Below are positions 46,601 to 55,418 of a DNA stretch of 64,000 nt, one piece after another; position 1 is the stretch's first letter; every line of letters begins with the position of its first letter. Below the pieces are notes generated by a model that was given only the letters and a program-made list of their open reading frames with translations, was not told the origin of the DNA and made no database searches. Both the position numbers and the translations under genes were made by a program. Source of the DNA: Eutreptiella sp. 'Long Island Sound 2002'. Taxonomy: Eukaryota; Euglenozoa; Euglenophyceae; Eutreptiales; Eutreptiaceae. The stretch is from NCBI GenBank assembly GCA_964036045.1, contig OZ038379.1, forward strand, positions 23,282,152 to 23,346,151, in the 5' to 3' direction.

Positions 46601-48839
46601 TGTCATCTATGTACACACTCACAAAGGCACGAAGCTCAGGATGGGTTGTAAAAAGCACATCCTCCATCATTCTTTGAAAAAATGAGGGGGCGTTCTTCAG
46701 GCCCATGGGCATGACGGTCCACTGGACTGGGCCACATGGCGTGCACATACAGGTGAGAGGTCGGCTGTCCTTCCTCAACGGCATTTGGTGAAAGCCGTGA
46801 CGGAGATCCAGCACAGAAAACAAACGACCTCTTGCCCTCTTGGCGATTTCCTCCTCAATGAGGGGCAGGGGGTGTGAATCCGCCTTGGTTTCGGCGTTGA
46901 GATTGCGAAAATCAACAACCATTCGCCAACCATCTATAGTGTTCTGGTCTGCAGGCGGCGGCTTCGGGACTGTGAAGGGTGCACAGCACCATTCGCTGGT
47001 CATACAACCCTCAAGCCAACCAAATTCCCTGAGATTTCTCTCGATGATTTTTCTGAGTATCTCATGTTTGTGTCCATGATTTTCATAAGGGCGCTGTTTT
47101 TTTGCCTTGTACCCTTCACGAAGCTCGATGAAGGCTTCACCGAACTGTCCACGGACAGGGGGATCTTTGATCAACTTCCCTGAAAGGGTTGTGTCCTTCC
47201 GTTCCTCAAAAAACTTTTCTCTTGACTTGGAACACAATTCAGTGTCCACCTGATCGCCAGGAATTACTGTCGAAAAGACTTTGGCGACTTCTTCGGCCTT
47301 GGCAGGAAGAATCTTCTTACGGATGTCCCTAAACAGGTCCGTATCAACTGCCTCTTGAAGATAGGTGGGTCGTGTGTCGAAATCCCAGAGATTCTCTTCG
47401 TGATCCAGCTCCTCGAAAGGATCCATGAAAGCTTCCACAGGGGGTTTTTCATAAAAAACTCTGAATTTGCGGCGCAATTTGGAATTTTTCTTCGCCCGTG
47501 CACTGAAGATTCTTTTCGATGTCGATCGTATTGGGGAAGAGGGAGACGAGGCGGATCCATTGGACGTTGAATCACCTTGGGTATCTGACGGACAAAAATC
47601 AGAAAAAATAGATTCATCATCAGTACCACGCTCAACCTCAGATTCTGACCCAACACAAGAATCAGTACCAGAATCAGCAGAATTAGAGTCAGAAAGCTTT
47701 CCATCCACCAGGAATGCAAGCGAACTCCAGGACCGCTGTGGCAGGGGACCTGTGTCGTCCCTGGCATACAGCTTAATCTTCCTGGGAAGTTCGATGTAAT
47801 CTACACAAATGTCTTGTAATTCCTGAAACCAAGGCTTGTCGTCCCACAAGGGCACAACTAAAATCGCCTGGGTTTTATCTTGCTTGATTTTGTGGATGAC
47901 CTGCTGGATTAAGTGAAACGGAGGATTAATCCACAATTTCTTGTCCCATTTATGGGTCCAAGCGTCGTTAAAGTGCTTGTCAAAGCGCTTGTTCATACGG
48001 TTAGCAAAGGCATCATACTGTGGCCAAAAGGAATGGTGTTCATGAAAGTATTCACAAATTGCATCGCGCCATTTGTCGACAACTCTGTAGGATGAAGAGT
48101 GCCAGCGCGAAGGGCGTCGTGGCTGGGAGTCCCTAGGAAGACATTCTAACTCTTGGGAGTAATCGGCACTCCCATTCACCTCTGCAATGGTGACATCTTC
48201 ACCAAATTTTGCTGTCACCTTTTGCTTCAAAAATTCTTCTGCACTTTTAAACCCTGCGTGCAAAAAACGAAATTCAGGACGCTCCAAGGGACCTGACTCC
48301 AGCAAAAAACAACGACGATGACCTACGGGCGCTACCCTGTTCTTGCGAAGCCAAGGATGGCCCAAATAAAGGTCATACTTTATGTCGGCACGATAGAAGT
48401 AGTCATCCTTAAGGACAACTTCTTCCACATTTTGCTCTTCCCAAAGGTCTTGAGCGACCAAATGAGTTGATATATAACAACCGCGTTGCCCACCTGCGAG
48501 AGAATGTCCAGAAACTCCCTCGAGGGTAACAGGATGAGGCGATTCAAACACGCAGTCGTCGGGTAAGAATGAATTGGATTGGAGATTTACCTCTGATCCA
48601 TTGTCACACAAACAAGTGGCGAGATGGAAATTTCCCTTGCAATCAGAGACCCACAGCTTGGTGACAAACTGACGGGCCCTGTGCTTGGACTGTACACCAA
48701 CCTCGTCCACTACAACAGAAGGATCCGCTGCCGGATCCAGGGGAGAGGAGACAAGCGACCCTACATCAAGTAATGGTCGATCTGGAATCTGGGGATCATG
48801 CCTGAAATCGCCTGGGGAGGGGCGATTTTCGTGGCTCCC
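43656..48839 (-). CDS. pol: E2 pol: protease, Dam-like module, RT, RNase H, integrase, chromodomain
   Basis: The frame is open from the gag stop (48840) to 43656, about 1727 codons; no ATG near its start, so it needs readthrough of gag. Order: protease with CDNGSEVNLQ (Asn in place of the Thr/Ser of DTG); Dam-like module (about 48038-47691) with YDAFANRMN, LWINPPFHLIQQVIHKI and ILVVPLWDDKPWF; a Ser/Asp-rich linker; RT with VLDLRHGFHQMPL and VYIDDIIIA; RNase H with RTDASRYAIGAVL, EQETYAI and LTDHRSL; integrase with Cys/His site (CAQC), Asp in TSDFFYL, Asp in VTDSGKEY and Glu in PGERAGR; then a chromodomain (FLCEWRGFDSSHNNWEPAQSF). All catalytic residues of RT, RNase H and integrase look intact. 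The chromodomain would steer integration to particular chromatin. Confidence 0.93.
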   Translation of the reverse strand, partial: GSHENRPSPGDFRHDPQIPDRPLLDVGSLVSSPLDPAADPSVVVDEVGVQSKHRARQFVTKLWVSDCKGNFHLATCLCDNGSEVNLQSNSFLPDDCVFESPHPVTLEGVSGHSLAGGQRGCYISTHLVAQDLWEEQNVEEVVLKDDYFYRADIKYDLYLGHPWLRKNRVAPVGHRRCFLLESGPLERPEFRFLHAGFKSAEEFLKQKVTAKFGEDVTIAEVNGSADYSQELECLPRDSQPRRPSRWHSSSYRVVDKWRDAICEYFHEHHSFWPQYDAFANRMNKRFDKHFNDAWTHKWDKKLWINPPFHLIQQVIHKIKQDKTQAILVVPLWDDKPWFQELQDICVDYIELPRKIKLYARDDTGPLPQRSWSSLAFLVDGKLSDSNSADSGTDSCVGSESEVERGTDDESIFSDFCPSDTQGDSTSNGSASSPSSPIRSTSKRIFSARAKKNSKLRRKFRVFYEKPPVEAFMDPFEELDHEENLWDFDTRPTYLQEAVDTDLFRDIRKKILPAKAEEVAKVFSTVIPGDQVDTELCSKSREKFFEERKDTTLSGKLIKDPPVRGQFGEAFIELREGYKAKKQRPYENHGHKHEILRKIIERNLREFGWLEGCMTSEWCCAPFTVPKPPPADQNTIDGWRMVVDFRNLNAETKADSHPLPLIEEEIAKRARGRLFSVLDLRHGFHQMPLRKDSRPLTCMCTPCGPVQWTVMPMGLKNAPSFFQRMMEDVLFTTHPELRAFVSVYIDDIIIATEGEGLTKAELVALHEKQLNQVLDILDANQLICGPKKGKLFLKSVEFCGSLLENGTRRPSPGKLVAIQKWKRPETITELRGFLGCCNFYHTFVPNYAKFAAPLTELLKVGRDAGKAGSKVRVKWTDECEEAFHHLKAALCEVATLHVPQFDRPFYIRTDASRYAIGAVLEKVDEATGDHYPLAFWSRKLAPRQMQWSPREQETYAIICALKKYQSWVGTNRVEVLTDHRSLEYWATEHIDTVASPAGRRARWHEFLSLFDLHVSYLPGKHNTVADALSRWAYPASEGLQSTNIHGTEQDRHVIIEWDQEEKKLIRRACMQCAVKQHALPCHDITAITDPAHAHEICTKTLKVVEKVTDPSSGSVKRFDYTRQVSRFRLIQGIKRRDPAKTPPLPKDSLIIRDWTSDYLQDPMFKEVFGNLKSKDAHKDGIFAEYSLDGGKLWMEGKLCVPDALAPRVLNWWHKWESPHAHGRRLWSMIKHRLFGSRLYTHCMKVAAGCAQCAVSTPPSAKKHGHLRPHPIPERLFNRVTSDFFYLGELDDEECGWTKKKVNGVLLIQCRHSGYIQVLPCNIESMTGKAAAKWCAQTWMGGWDVPSEVVTDSGKEYTSEWWRELCARLGIHHLRCEIHWHRALPGERAGRSVINMLRKELASEKGFHWLEVLFALLRRYHNTPLYHGLSPNQIVFGRKKCWWNMPLNNPRPCKDASLFLDEVQRADKTVSKLIEKHQADWLWVQNQGRKNPHNFEVDDRVWLRKSETTLDGDDKLLPLWEGPFAVTARLGQNRWRIRVDVNREIDVSGDRLKREIPSPKDRVKPLFWTAKHLSDRVIEGGKYELKRIVEARRDAKGEWEFLCEWRGFDSSHNNWEPAQSFVHGYTKGFIDFLKKHPEIGVLLTDCLSKPDRQVESDGKRPVVNRDPAFYGPQQPHSRADPSIPPPAVRPAQEPNEDQASSSAADLQRPSRTRARPDRLVVTCIRAWPN
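47691..48038 (-). other. Dam-like module in E2 pol
   Basis: Sub-feature of pol. Contains DAFANRMN, then DAW-THKWDKKLWINPPF, a helix, and QAILVVPLWDDKPWFQEL, and later RSWSSLAFLVDG. The INPPF motif occupies the place of the (D/N)PP(Y/F) catalytic motif of N6-adenine methyltransferases. The same arrangement (DLFASR..., PPF-L...VL-KI, ILVAP-W) is known from DIRS retroelements as I recall. No glycine-rich AdoMet loop is obvious, so enzymatic function is open. Confidence 0.55.
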
Positions 48840-48842
48840 CTA
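48804..48842 (-). promoter_or_regulatory. E2 gag-pol readthrough stop (UAG GGG) with predicted pseudoknot
   Basis: TAG at 48842-48840 separates gag and pol in one frame. Downstream on the minus strand GGGAG (48839-48835), a 6-nt spacer, AAATCGCC (48828-48821), loop CCTCCCCA (48820-48813) and GGCGATTT (48812-48805) follow. The 8-bp stem is perfect, and CTCCC in its loop can pair with GGGAG right after the stop, an H-type pseudoknot layout. This parallels the UAG-G plus pseudoknot signal of gammaretroviruses. The short third loop may limit the pseudoknot; the hairpin alone is robust. Confidence 0.6.
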
Positions 48843-51800
48843 GGCGTTCTGACCTCCAGTGGCTGCGTTAACATTGTGAACACAGCCTGATTCGTCGATC
48901 CACTCATCTTGGAACGGATCATCCGCTGGATTCAGGGCATTTTCGACATAATCTCGATCCGCATCGGACACCTGATCTGCACCTGAGACCTGATCCACAC
49001 GATGATTGCCCTTTCCACGTCCACGGCCACGGCCGCCGGATGATGGACCACCACCGTCGCCACGCCCTCTGCCCTTACCAGAGAAAGGGGTTCCCGAAGG
49101 ATTTCCCTTGCCTTTACCCTGTGATCCTGGAGCATTTCCTTTGTTTGTACCGGATTGAGGGGTTTGGCCTGGATTTCGATTTCCGCCTCCGGCGTTGCCA
49201 TTGGGACTTGTCTGGCCGTTTGGCTGCCCACCGGAGCCGGATGGAGTCCGATTTCCTTTGCCTTGGGACCCGCCAGGGCCTCCAGTATTTTTGTTTCCAC
49301 CGGAGGGAGTCGGATTACCCTTTCCCCCCTTTGCACCATGCACCTGTCTGTCATTCCTGTCTGAATTCTGCGAATTACTGACATTTTCACCAATCACCTT
49401 GTGATCGTAAGCAGACCATCGGTGATTACCAGTAGAATGCGTCTTAGCTCGGTTCGTAGAACCTAAAAGAAGGCAGATGCTACAATGATCCTGAACATTC
49501 CGGGTGTCATTCACCTTTTTGTTGCCCTTTTGGGCCCCATTTTGGGTGTTTTGCTGGGTATTCTGTTTTCCCCCAAGACCCTCATGGAAATTTTGATTGG
49601 CGGCGTCAGCGAGCCGCTCAACCTCTTCCCACAGTTCCTGCGGGGTGAACGAAAACACCCAGTTCTTGGCCTTCAGGCGATGGCCGTGGAAACTTACTCC
49701 CCTATTGAGGACTTGGACAAACAAGTCCCGATCCTCGTGTTCATTAAACTTGATTTTCCACGTGTTTTCAGTGAATTTCACCTTGGTAAACGACGTGGGG
49801 GAACACTTTTGAAGTGATTCCCTGACGGAGAACCTGTTGGCTGAGGCATCGAAGCCATCGACCTCTGCCCACCAGGTCTTGACCTTTTCTTCGGATTGTT
49901 TATTCCGAAGGGTGGCGGCAGTTTCGGAGGGGATCTTGTCAAAAATCAAATTTTTCAGCTCGGCACTAGAAAATTTTTCGCCTGAATGTTCAGACTCTTC
50001 CACTAAGTTCCAGAAGCGCTGTCTCTTGTCTTGCACTTCGTGCAAGATTAATCGCGAGAATGAAGGAAAATTCTTCAACATCTGGTGGTAATGGTCCTCT
50101 GGCAGCCGGGATCCACGTACCTCCAACTGTTCCCACACCTCATCAAAGGTAAGGGGGGAACTTGAATCCTCACGATCACTCCAGGTCCTGAGCCAAGTGT
50201 TGGCCGGCGTTCCCTCAAGGCAGTCCAAGAGGGCCATCAGGAACTGATCATCTTGAAGTTTTTGAGTCTTAACCCACAATTTAAATTCCCGTTGGAACTG
50301 AGGCCAACGTCTGGGGTTTCCATTATACTTCGGTTGCTTGGCAACCTGACGAAGTCGCAATGAAGTAGGATTTAGAAGTGAATCCAGCCCAACACCGGCC
50401 GTAATGGCAGACACCTTGGCGGCATCATTAGCCACACCAGCTCCGGCGAGGGTCTGGGCGAGCAACATCTGGGCTATTGCATTGGAATCAACAGCAGGAA
50501 GGGCAGTACGGGAGGCAGTTCGCTTGGCATTCTGAGCCTCAGTCCTAGCCTTCGCCGACCTACTCTGAGATCGAGAGATTGTAACCCTTTCCTTTAGCTT
50601 AGTCCTGCTGATCCTTGCGTCGGTGGTCTTAGAGTCCACCGAAGGAGCAATCGAAAAAATTTCTGTCGCCTCCTCCGACGGTTCTGTTGTTTGTTCCACC
50701 GATGATGCGCCCTCAGACCTCATGTGTGTCTTGAAAAACTCTTTAATTCCCAGCGTTTGAATGATGAGTTGCATTTGATCTTTGAGCAATTGGAGCTCAG
50801 AGTCTCGCTGTAATCTGCAAGAGCAGTCGGCAGGACAGTACATACCGTGTCCTGAAGGGCCTGAGCAGGCTGTCGGACCGCTAATCTCAGTGGTTCGCAG
50901 CCAGGAGTCCACTTGGGGAGCTCCTTCAGCCCTAATTTCCAGGCTTGCCTGCCTGGCTGCCTCTAAAATTCCTTCCTCAACCGCGGCGGCTAGATCGTCG
51001 CGGATGGAAACAGAGAGATGAGGGGCGGAGGGCCCGGCAACAGGTGCCTTGGTCTTCTCCTTCGGGAAGGGGCTTGCCTCCCAGATCTGCAAAAAAATGG
51101 CAAAAGAGTCATCTTCTTGAGAACACCACCACATCCTGGTATTAATTTCTTCTTGAAGGAGGAAAAAATATTCGAATAAAAAATCAGAGGCGATTCTTTC
51201 TTGTCCTATCAGCTTAGACGTGGCTAATAGACACAGGGCCTCAAGCGCCTCAAGGTTACGGGTCACTTCTGAAGACAAATGGTTGTCCCATTGTGCCCAA
51301 TTGGCTGGTCGATTATAGGTAGGTACCTCACCTGGACCACCCATCTCAATGTCGTCAATGTCGGCGTCGATGGTCTCAAAATGTGGACATTGGTAAGGAG
51401 TATTAGTACCTGCCAGGTCCGTAAGCTCCACCGGAGCGTTGCCATCGGCGTAGGCTGGGAGATTCCAGCTGCTTGATGGCCAATTTCGACTGGGATCTTG
51501 ATGGTAATCTGGGCCTCCACAGCTGCTGATTTGTGCCCTTCTTGGGCAATTTGGGCTTGCGCAAGGCATTCCTCTCAAGGCCTCGTTCGCACAGCACCAC
51601 GGCAGCGTAATCGTTACGTCTCCGGAGGTGGCGGAGTCTACGGGGCCGTACTGGGGAGCTAGCTGTGGTTGGGACACCAAAGGAACAACATTCAGGTAGC
51701 CTCTGCTACCATGAAAGTGCTGCCCTGGGTCGTTGATGGTGCCGGAGGGCTCGGGGCCGGCAAGACCAGTGGGGCAGGCACGCGAGGAGTCGACCTGAAC

Positions 51801-51875
51801 GTTGTTATTGGGGGTAGAACCGGAGACTCGAACACCCACGGAGGCAAGAGCAGCAACAACTGAGGCAAGATCCAT
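48840..51875 (-). CDS. gag: E2 gag (1011 aa), start codon inside the 5' LTR
   Basis: ATG at 51875 (AACATGG context) lies 369 nt into the 532-bp LTR. The first 54 codons are LTR sequence and translation runs through the primer-binding site (51711-51695), giving the residues GSRGY. A capsid-like region lies around LRQVAKQPKYNGNPRRWPQF with TPANTWLRTW. The nucleocapsid part has an unusual CSIC-x11-HSTGNH (CX2CX11HX4H) in place of the CCHC knuckle, then a Gly/Asn/Lys tract. At about 1000 residues it is long for gag. It ends TAG (48840-48842), the readthrough site. Confidence 0.9.
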   Translation of the reverse strand: MDLASVVAALASVGVRVSGSTPNNNVQVDSSRACPTGLAGPEPSGTINDPGQHFHGSRGYLNVVPLVSQPQLAPQYGPVDSATSGDVTITLPWCCANEALRGMPCASPNCPRRAQISSCGGPDYHQDPSRNWPSSSWNLPAYADGNAPVELTDLAGTNTPYQCPHFETIDADIDDIEMGGPGEVPTYNRPANWAQWDNHLSSEVTRNLEALEALCLLATSKLIGQERIASDFLFEYFFLLQEEINTRMWWCSQEDDSFAIFLQIWEASPFPKEKTKAPVAGPSAPHLSVSIRDDLAAAVEEGILEAARQASLEIRAEGAPQVDSWLRTTEISGPTACSGPSGHGMYCPADCSCRLQRDSELQLLKDQMQLIIQTLGIKEFFKTHMRSEGASSVEQTTEPSEEATEIFSIAPSVDSKTTDARISRTKLKERVTISRSQSRSAKARTEAQNAKRTASRTALPAVDSNAIAQMLLAQTLAGAGVANDAAKVSAITAGVGLDSLLNPTSLRLRQVAKQPKYNGNPRRWPQFQREFKLWVKTQKLQDDQFLMALLDCLEGTPANTWLRTWSDREDSSSPLTFDEVWEQLEVRGSRLPEDHYHQMLKNFPSFSRLILHEVQDKRQRFWNLVEESEHSGEKFSSAELKNLIFDKIPSETAATLRNKQSEEKVKTWWAEVDGFDASANRFSVRESLQKCSPTSFTKVKFTENTWKIKFNEHEDRDLFVQVLNRGVSFHGHRLKAKNWVFSFTPQELWEEVERLADAANQNFHEGLGGKQNTQQNTQNGAQKGNKKVNDTRNVQDHCSICLLLGSTNRAKTHSTGNHRWSAYDHKVIGENVSNSQNSDRNDRQVHGAKGGKGNPTPSGGNKNTGGPGGSQGKGNRTPSGSGGQPNGQTSPNGNAGGGNRNPGQTPQSGTNKGNAPGSQGKGKGNPSGTPFSGKGRGRGDGGGPSSGGRGRGRGKGNHRVDQVSGADQVSDADRDYVENALNPADDPFQDEWIDESGCVHNVNAATGGQNA
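51695..51711 (-). other. E2 primer-binding site
   Basis: Minus strand TGGTAGCAGAGGCTACC immediately after the LTR end. TGGTAGCAGAGG is complementary to the 3' end of initiator tRNA-Met of the CCUCUGCUACCA type. It is also read as gag codons. Confidence 0.85.
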
Positions 51876-52243
51876 GTTGAGTGTTGTCCGGCAGAAAATC
51901 CCAGTCTATGAAGAAAATTGATGCGAATTATTCTAAATACATCTGAGTGTCCAAAACTGTCTGAAAAGATTTAAATAATCCAATTATGTAAAAATGTTTG
52001 GCCGATCTGGCCCGCGAGCGCGCGTCAGCGGCAAATGGCGATTCCAGCTAAAATAGCGGAACGCGGCGGATTTACGGGGAATGGACCGCGGAATCAAATC
52101 CGGCATATCAGAAATATATAGGAAATATCCTGAGACTGAGCTGCGAGGCGGCGATTCCGCCGAAGCAAAGAAAATGACCAAAATGTAGCCAATCTGGGCA
52201 GAATGTCTGAAAATCTGAGCAGATGGGGCTAGCCGCACTTACA
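51712..52243 (-). repeat. E2 5' LTR
   Basis: 532 bp. A TATA-like TTATTTAAATC (51978-51968 on the minus strand) lies about 93 nt upstream of the gag ATG, so transcription would start between them and the ATG would be in R or U5. Confidence 0.95.
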
Positions 52244-53097
52244 GCGAATACCTGGGGGTATTGGATACTGGCGCCACCATATCTATAGTGGCCAAGAAAA
52301 TATTACCTTGTGGGAGCCTGAAGAACACCATGACCACCGCGGCCATACGTATGGGGGATGGACATGTGGTGCACAGCTGCGGGGACTGTGAAGTGGAGGT
52401 ACCTATGGGCTCCCGGACTATCGCCCATCGGTTCTTTGTGATGGACACTGAGGCCTTTGACTTTGTACTGGGGACTGACTTCTTCGTGCAGCACTCCCAG
52501 ATACAATCCCTGACGCTGCAAGCGCCCTACCTCCTCTACGTGGACCACGGCAGTGGCAGAGAGTCTGTGCCACTGGAGCAGTCGGAACATACCTCGAGTT
52601 ACCTGAGGCTATCGAAGGAGGACCCCTCGAACATGATGGCGGCCTCCAAAACTGAGGACTATCAACTATTGGGGGAAGTCCTAGATCAAGGTCTGAAGGA
52701 GTTGGGTTACTCTAGAGAAGACCTGAGTGTGGAGTTGTTCGCCAGCGACAAGCAGCATGTACTGGACCTCTACTGCAGCAAGGGGAAGAACTGCAGCTAC
52801 AAATTTTACTGGCCCTCTTTCGGGATGGCCTACGGGAACCCCAGGTTCAGTGAACTGGGGAAGGTCCTGACCAAGGTGGCCTTGGAACGTTCCCGTATGG
52901 TGCTGTGTTCCCCCGATTGGGGAGCCCATGGGGGCAACGAGTACTGGCGAAACCTCCTGGACAGCCTGACTATCAGCTCTGTCTGCTTGCCTGATGAGGC
53001 CATCTACGTGCCTCTGGGGCGTAAGACACCTATTGGGAAACCTGGATGGGGGAGTATGCTCAGCGTGGTGGACGGAGGTCTTATCTCCATCCCCTGA
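52244..53097 (+). pseudogene. E3 protease and Dam-like module
   Basis: Continues the E3 gag frame after E2 and one GCGAA copy are removed. Retropepsin signature LDTGATISIV near 52261 and FDFVLGTDFF near 52460. From about 52723 to 53070 comes the Dam-like module: VELFASDKQHV, YWPSFGMAYGNPRFSELGKVL, MVLCSPDWGAHGG and GWGSMLSVVDGG. The catalytic-site equivalent is GNPRF. The frame is stopped by TGA at 53095 and reopens at once in the same frame, so this is a single nonsense change. Confidence 0.75.
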
Positions 53098-55310
53098 GAG
53101 GATCTGGACTCGACTCTGGTCCAGGCTATACAACGAGAAAGCGATGGACTCGCCTTGGGTGACTTGAAGGATCGCCTACGACCTCAAGATGCTGTTGAGA
53201 CTGTACCCGGAGGAGAAGAGTACGTCGTGACTGACACCAACGCCCCCGACTCTCCCTGCCATGTACCTGTTCCTGATGGAGTCTCTGAGTGTGGACTATC
53301 TGAGCTACCTAGCTCTATCCACTCAGATGACGAAACTGAGCACGACGCCTTCTTCGTGCAGACCTGTGTGGAGGAAGTGGAGAACGCCGAGTACGTCGCC
53401 CCACTAAAACCCCTACTCTGCATGAGGGTGGAAGACCCCGTGGAAGAAGAGCTGGACCCTCGATCCAGGCTAAGGGAGTATGTGGACTCCAAGAGGAAGT
53501 TGGTGGCGAAAAAGCTATGCTACGCTAAGCCTACCTGCAGCTCATGGCCACTGAAGCAAGGACGTATGGGAGACCTATCCCAATTGAAGGAGGACCTCGA
53601 ACAGAAGATCACCACCTGGCAAAGGGAGGTAGATCTTAAGCTCATGAAGAGCGTGTGGGGTGCCCATGTGAGGACCCCAGAGGAGGACGACCTCGCGGAG
53701 GAATGTGTATGTGAACCCCCTCGAGCGTGCCTATGTTGCCATCGTCCACCAGAGATGGTTGAACAACACCTTCTATATGCCTACCAAGGGCTGAAGGACA
53801 CTACCACGGGCGAAGAGTCGGTGGAGGACCACCTCCCGACGTCTATTACTCAGGGGGCAAGCAACTTACACTCTGACGAGGACATGGAGGACAAGATCAA
53901 GGTATTGGACCCGCGGATACAGAAGCTTATAAGGACCTATCTGGAGGTGTTCCGAGAACTACCCCCTCCAGCCTCATGTGACAAGCTGGTACAGATGGAC
54001 CTCAAGCTGAAACCCGAGTTCGTGGGTCACAAGATCCGGAGGAGACCCTATCCAGCTCCTAAAGAGCAGGCCGACGAGATTGAGCGACAGATACAAGAAT
54101 GTATCGACGCTGGCCTAGTCCTGGAGTACAAGGACGGGGACTACCCTCTACACTGCAGCCCTTGTTTCCTGGTGGCTAAACCTGGGTCTACAGCCAAACG
54201 GCTGGTAGTGGACTACGGAGAGCTGAACAAGAAAACGCTGAACCACTCAGGGTCCATTCCCAATATGGAGTCTACCCTGGAGAAGATAGGCTCCTGTCGC
54301 TACAAGACCAAAATGGACAAGGGGAGCGGATTCTGGCAAGTGGACCTGACGCCCAACGCTCAGGAGCTACTGGCCTTCATCACCCCTCAGGGGAGGGTGT
54401 TCAAGTGGAAGGTCATGCCGTTTGGCGTGGCTAACGCACCCGCTCTATTCCAAGAGCTGATGAACAAGATGTTGTCCATCCTACGAAGGAGACCTAAGGT
54501 GCAGGATCTCATATCCCGTGGGGCCCAGATGGAAGCTCACATCGACGATGTATGCCTCGGGACCAATACCCAGGAGGACCACCTAATCCTCTTTGGTGAG
54601 TTCTTTGCGGTCTGCCAGGAGAACCACACACGACTCAAGCTGGAGAAGTGTGAGTTCATGCAGGAGACCATGCAGTACTTGGGGTTTGACGTTGGCTATG
54701 GGTGGTGGACCCCAGCGGCCTCTAAGGCCAAACCCCTGATGGACGCCAAGGTACGACACGAAGACCCCAAGAAAGGACTTCATGATGTACGCAGTTTCAT
54801 TGGGGCGTGCAACTTCTATCGCCGCCACATCAAAAACTTCACCTACACCAGCGCCGTTCTGACGGACTTGTTCAAGAAGAGTACTACTTGGCGCTGGGGC
54901 CCACAAGAGCAACAAGCGTTTGACGAGCTCAAAGACAAGGTGGCCAACGCTAAGTGCTTGGGCGTGCCTAGGGCACAAGGGGAGATTATCCTGGTGACCG
55001 ACGCCAGCAATGTGGGCGGTGGTGGAACGTTGTTCCAATGGCAAGCACTAGAGAAGGAGGAGTTCGACTCGGCCATTTCCCAATGGGGGACGGAAGGTCT
55101 CAACCGAGATGGAACCCTCAAGCACAGCTACCGTGACGACAAGTGGGTCCTAGTACCTCTGGGCCACTGGAACTGGAAGTGGAACCAGGCCAGGGGGAAC
55201 TACTCCACCTATGAGCAGGAATTGCTCGCGGGTATGCTAGTGCTATCCTCCCAAGCACGACTGTTGGGGAGTAACCCTGTGGTCTGGCTGTGCGACCAAG
55301 AACCGGTCCG
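53098..55310 (+). pseudogene. E3 pol: RT and first part of RNase H
   Basis: Open frame from the TGA at 53095 to the E4 insertion. An N-terminal linker of about 240 residues includes a CxxCC-type CVCEPPRACLCC motif. RT: RLVVDYGELNKKT, FWQVDLTPN, FKWKVMPFGVANAPALFQ, and the polymerase motif as AHIDDVCLG (His for Tyr). Connection: YLGFDVGYGWW, RSFIGACNFYRRHIKNF. RNase H: ILVTDASNVGGGGTLFQ, TYEQELLAG, and WLCDQEPV, where E4 interrupts. The protein is diverged from E1 and E2. Confidence 0.9.
55298..55310 (+). repeat. Target-site duplication of E4, left copy
   Basis: AAGAACCGGTCCG here and at 58094-58106. The right copy directly follows an A run; the two leading A bases may belong to either. Confidence 0.85.
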
Positions 55311-55418
55311 TTTATCAACGCGTCCCGTCGCCCGTTCCGCAGCGATGTGAAAGAACAGAAACAAACAAAAGCCAAATCTACCTTTTCCGTCAATCGAAAA
55401 CGTATAATTCTTTTTAAA

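Larger units (their letters stand above)
41447..52243 (-). mobile_element. E2: young, apparently intact Ty3/Gypsy element with chromodomain (10.8 kb)
   Basis: Identical-length 532-bp LTRs (41447-41978 and 51712-52243), TG...CA on the minus strand, flanked by perfect GCGAA duplications (41442-41446, 52244-52248). Only about five differences between LTRs are visible, so insertion is recent. Primer site, polypurine tract, a 1011-residue gag frame and a pol frame of about 1700 residues with all catalytic motifs are present. It lies in E3 between gag and protease in reverse orientation. This is the best candidate for an active element in the window. Confidence 0.96.
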
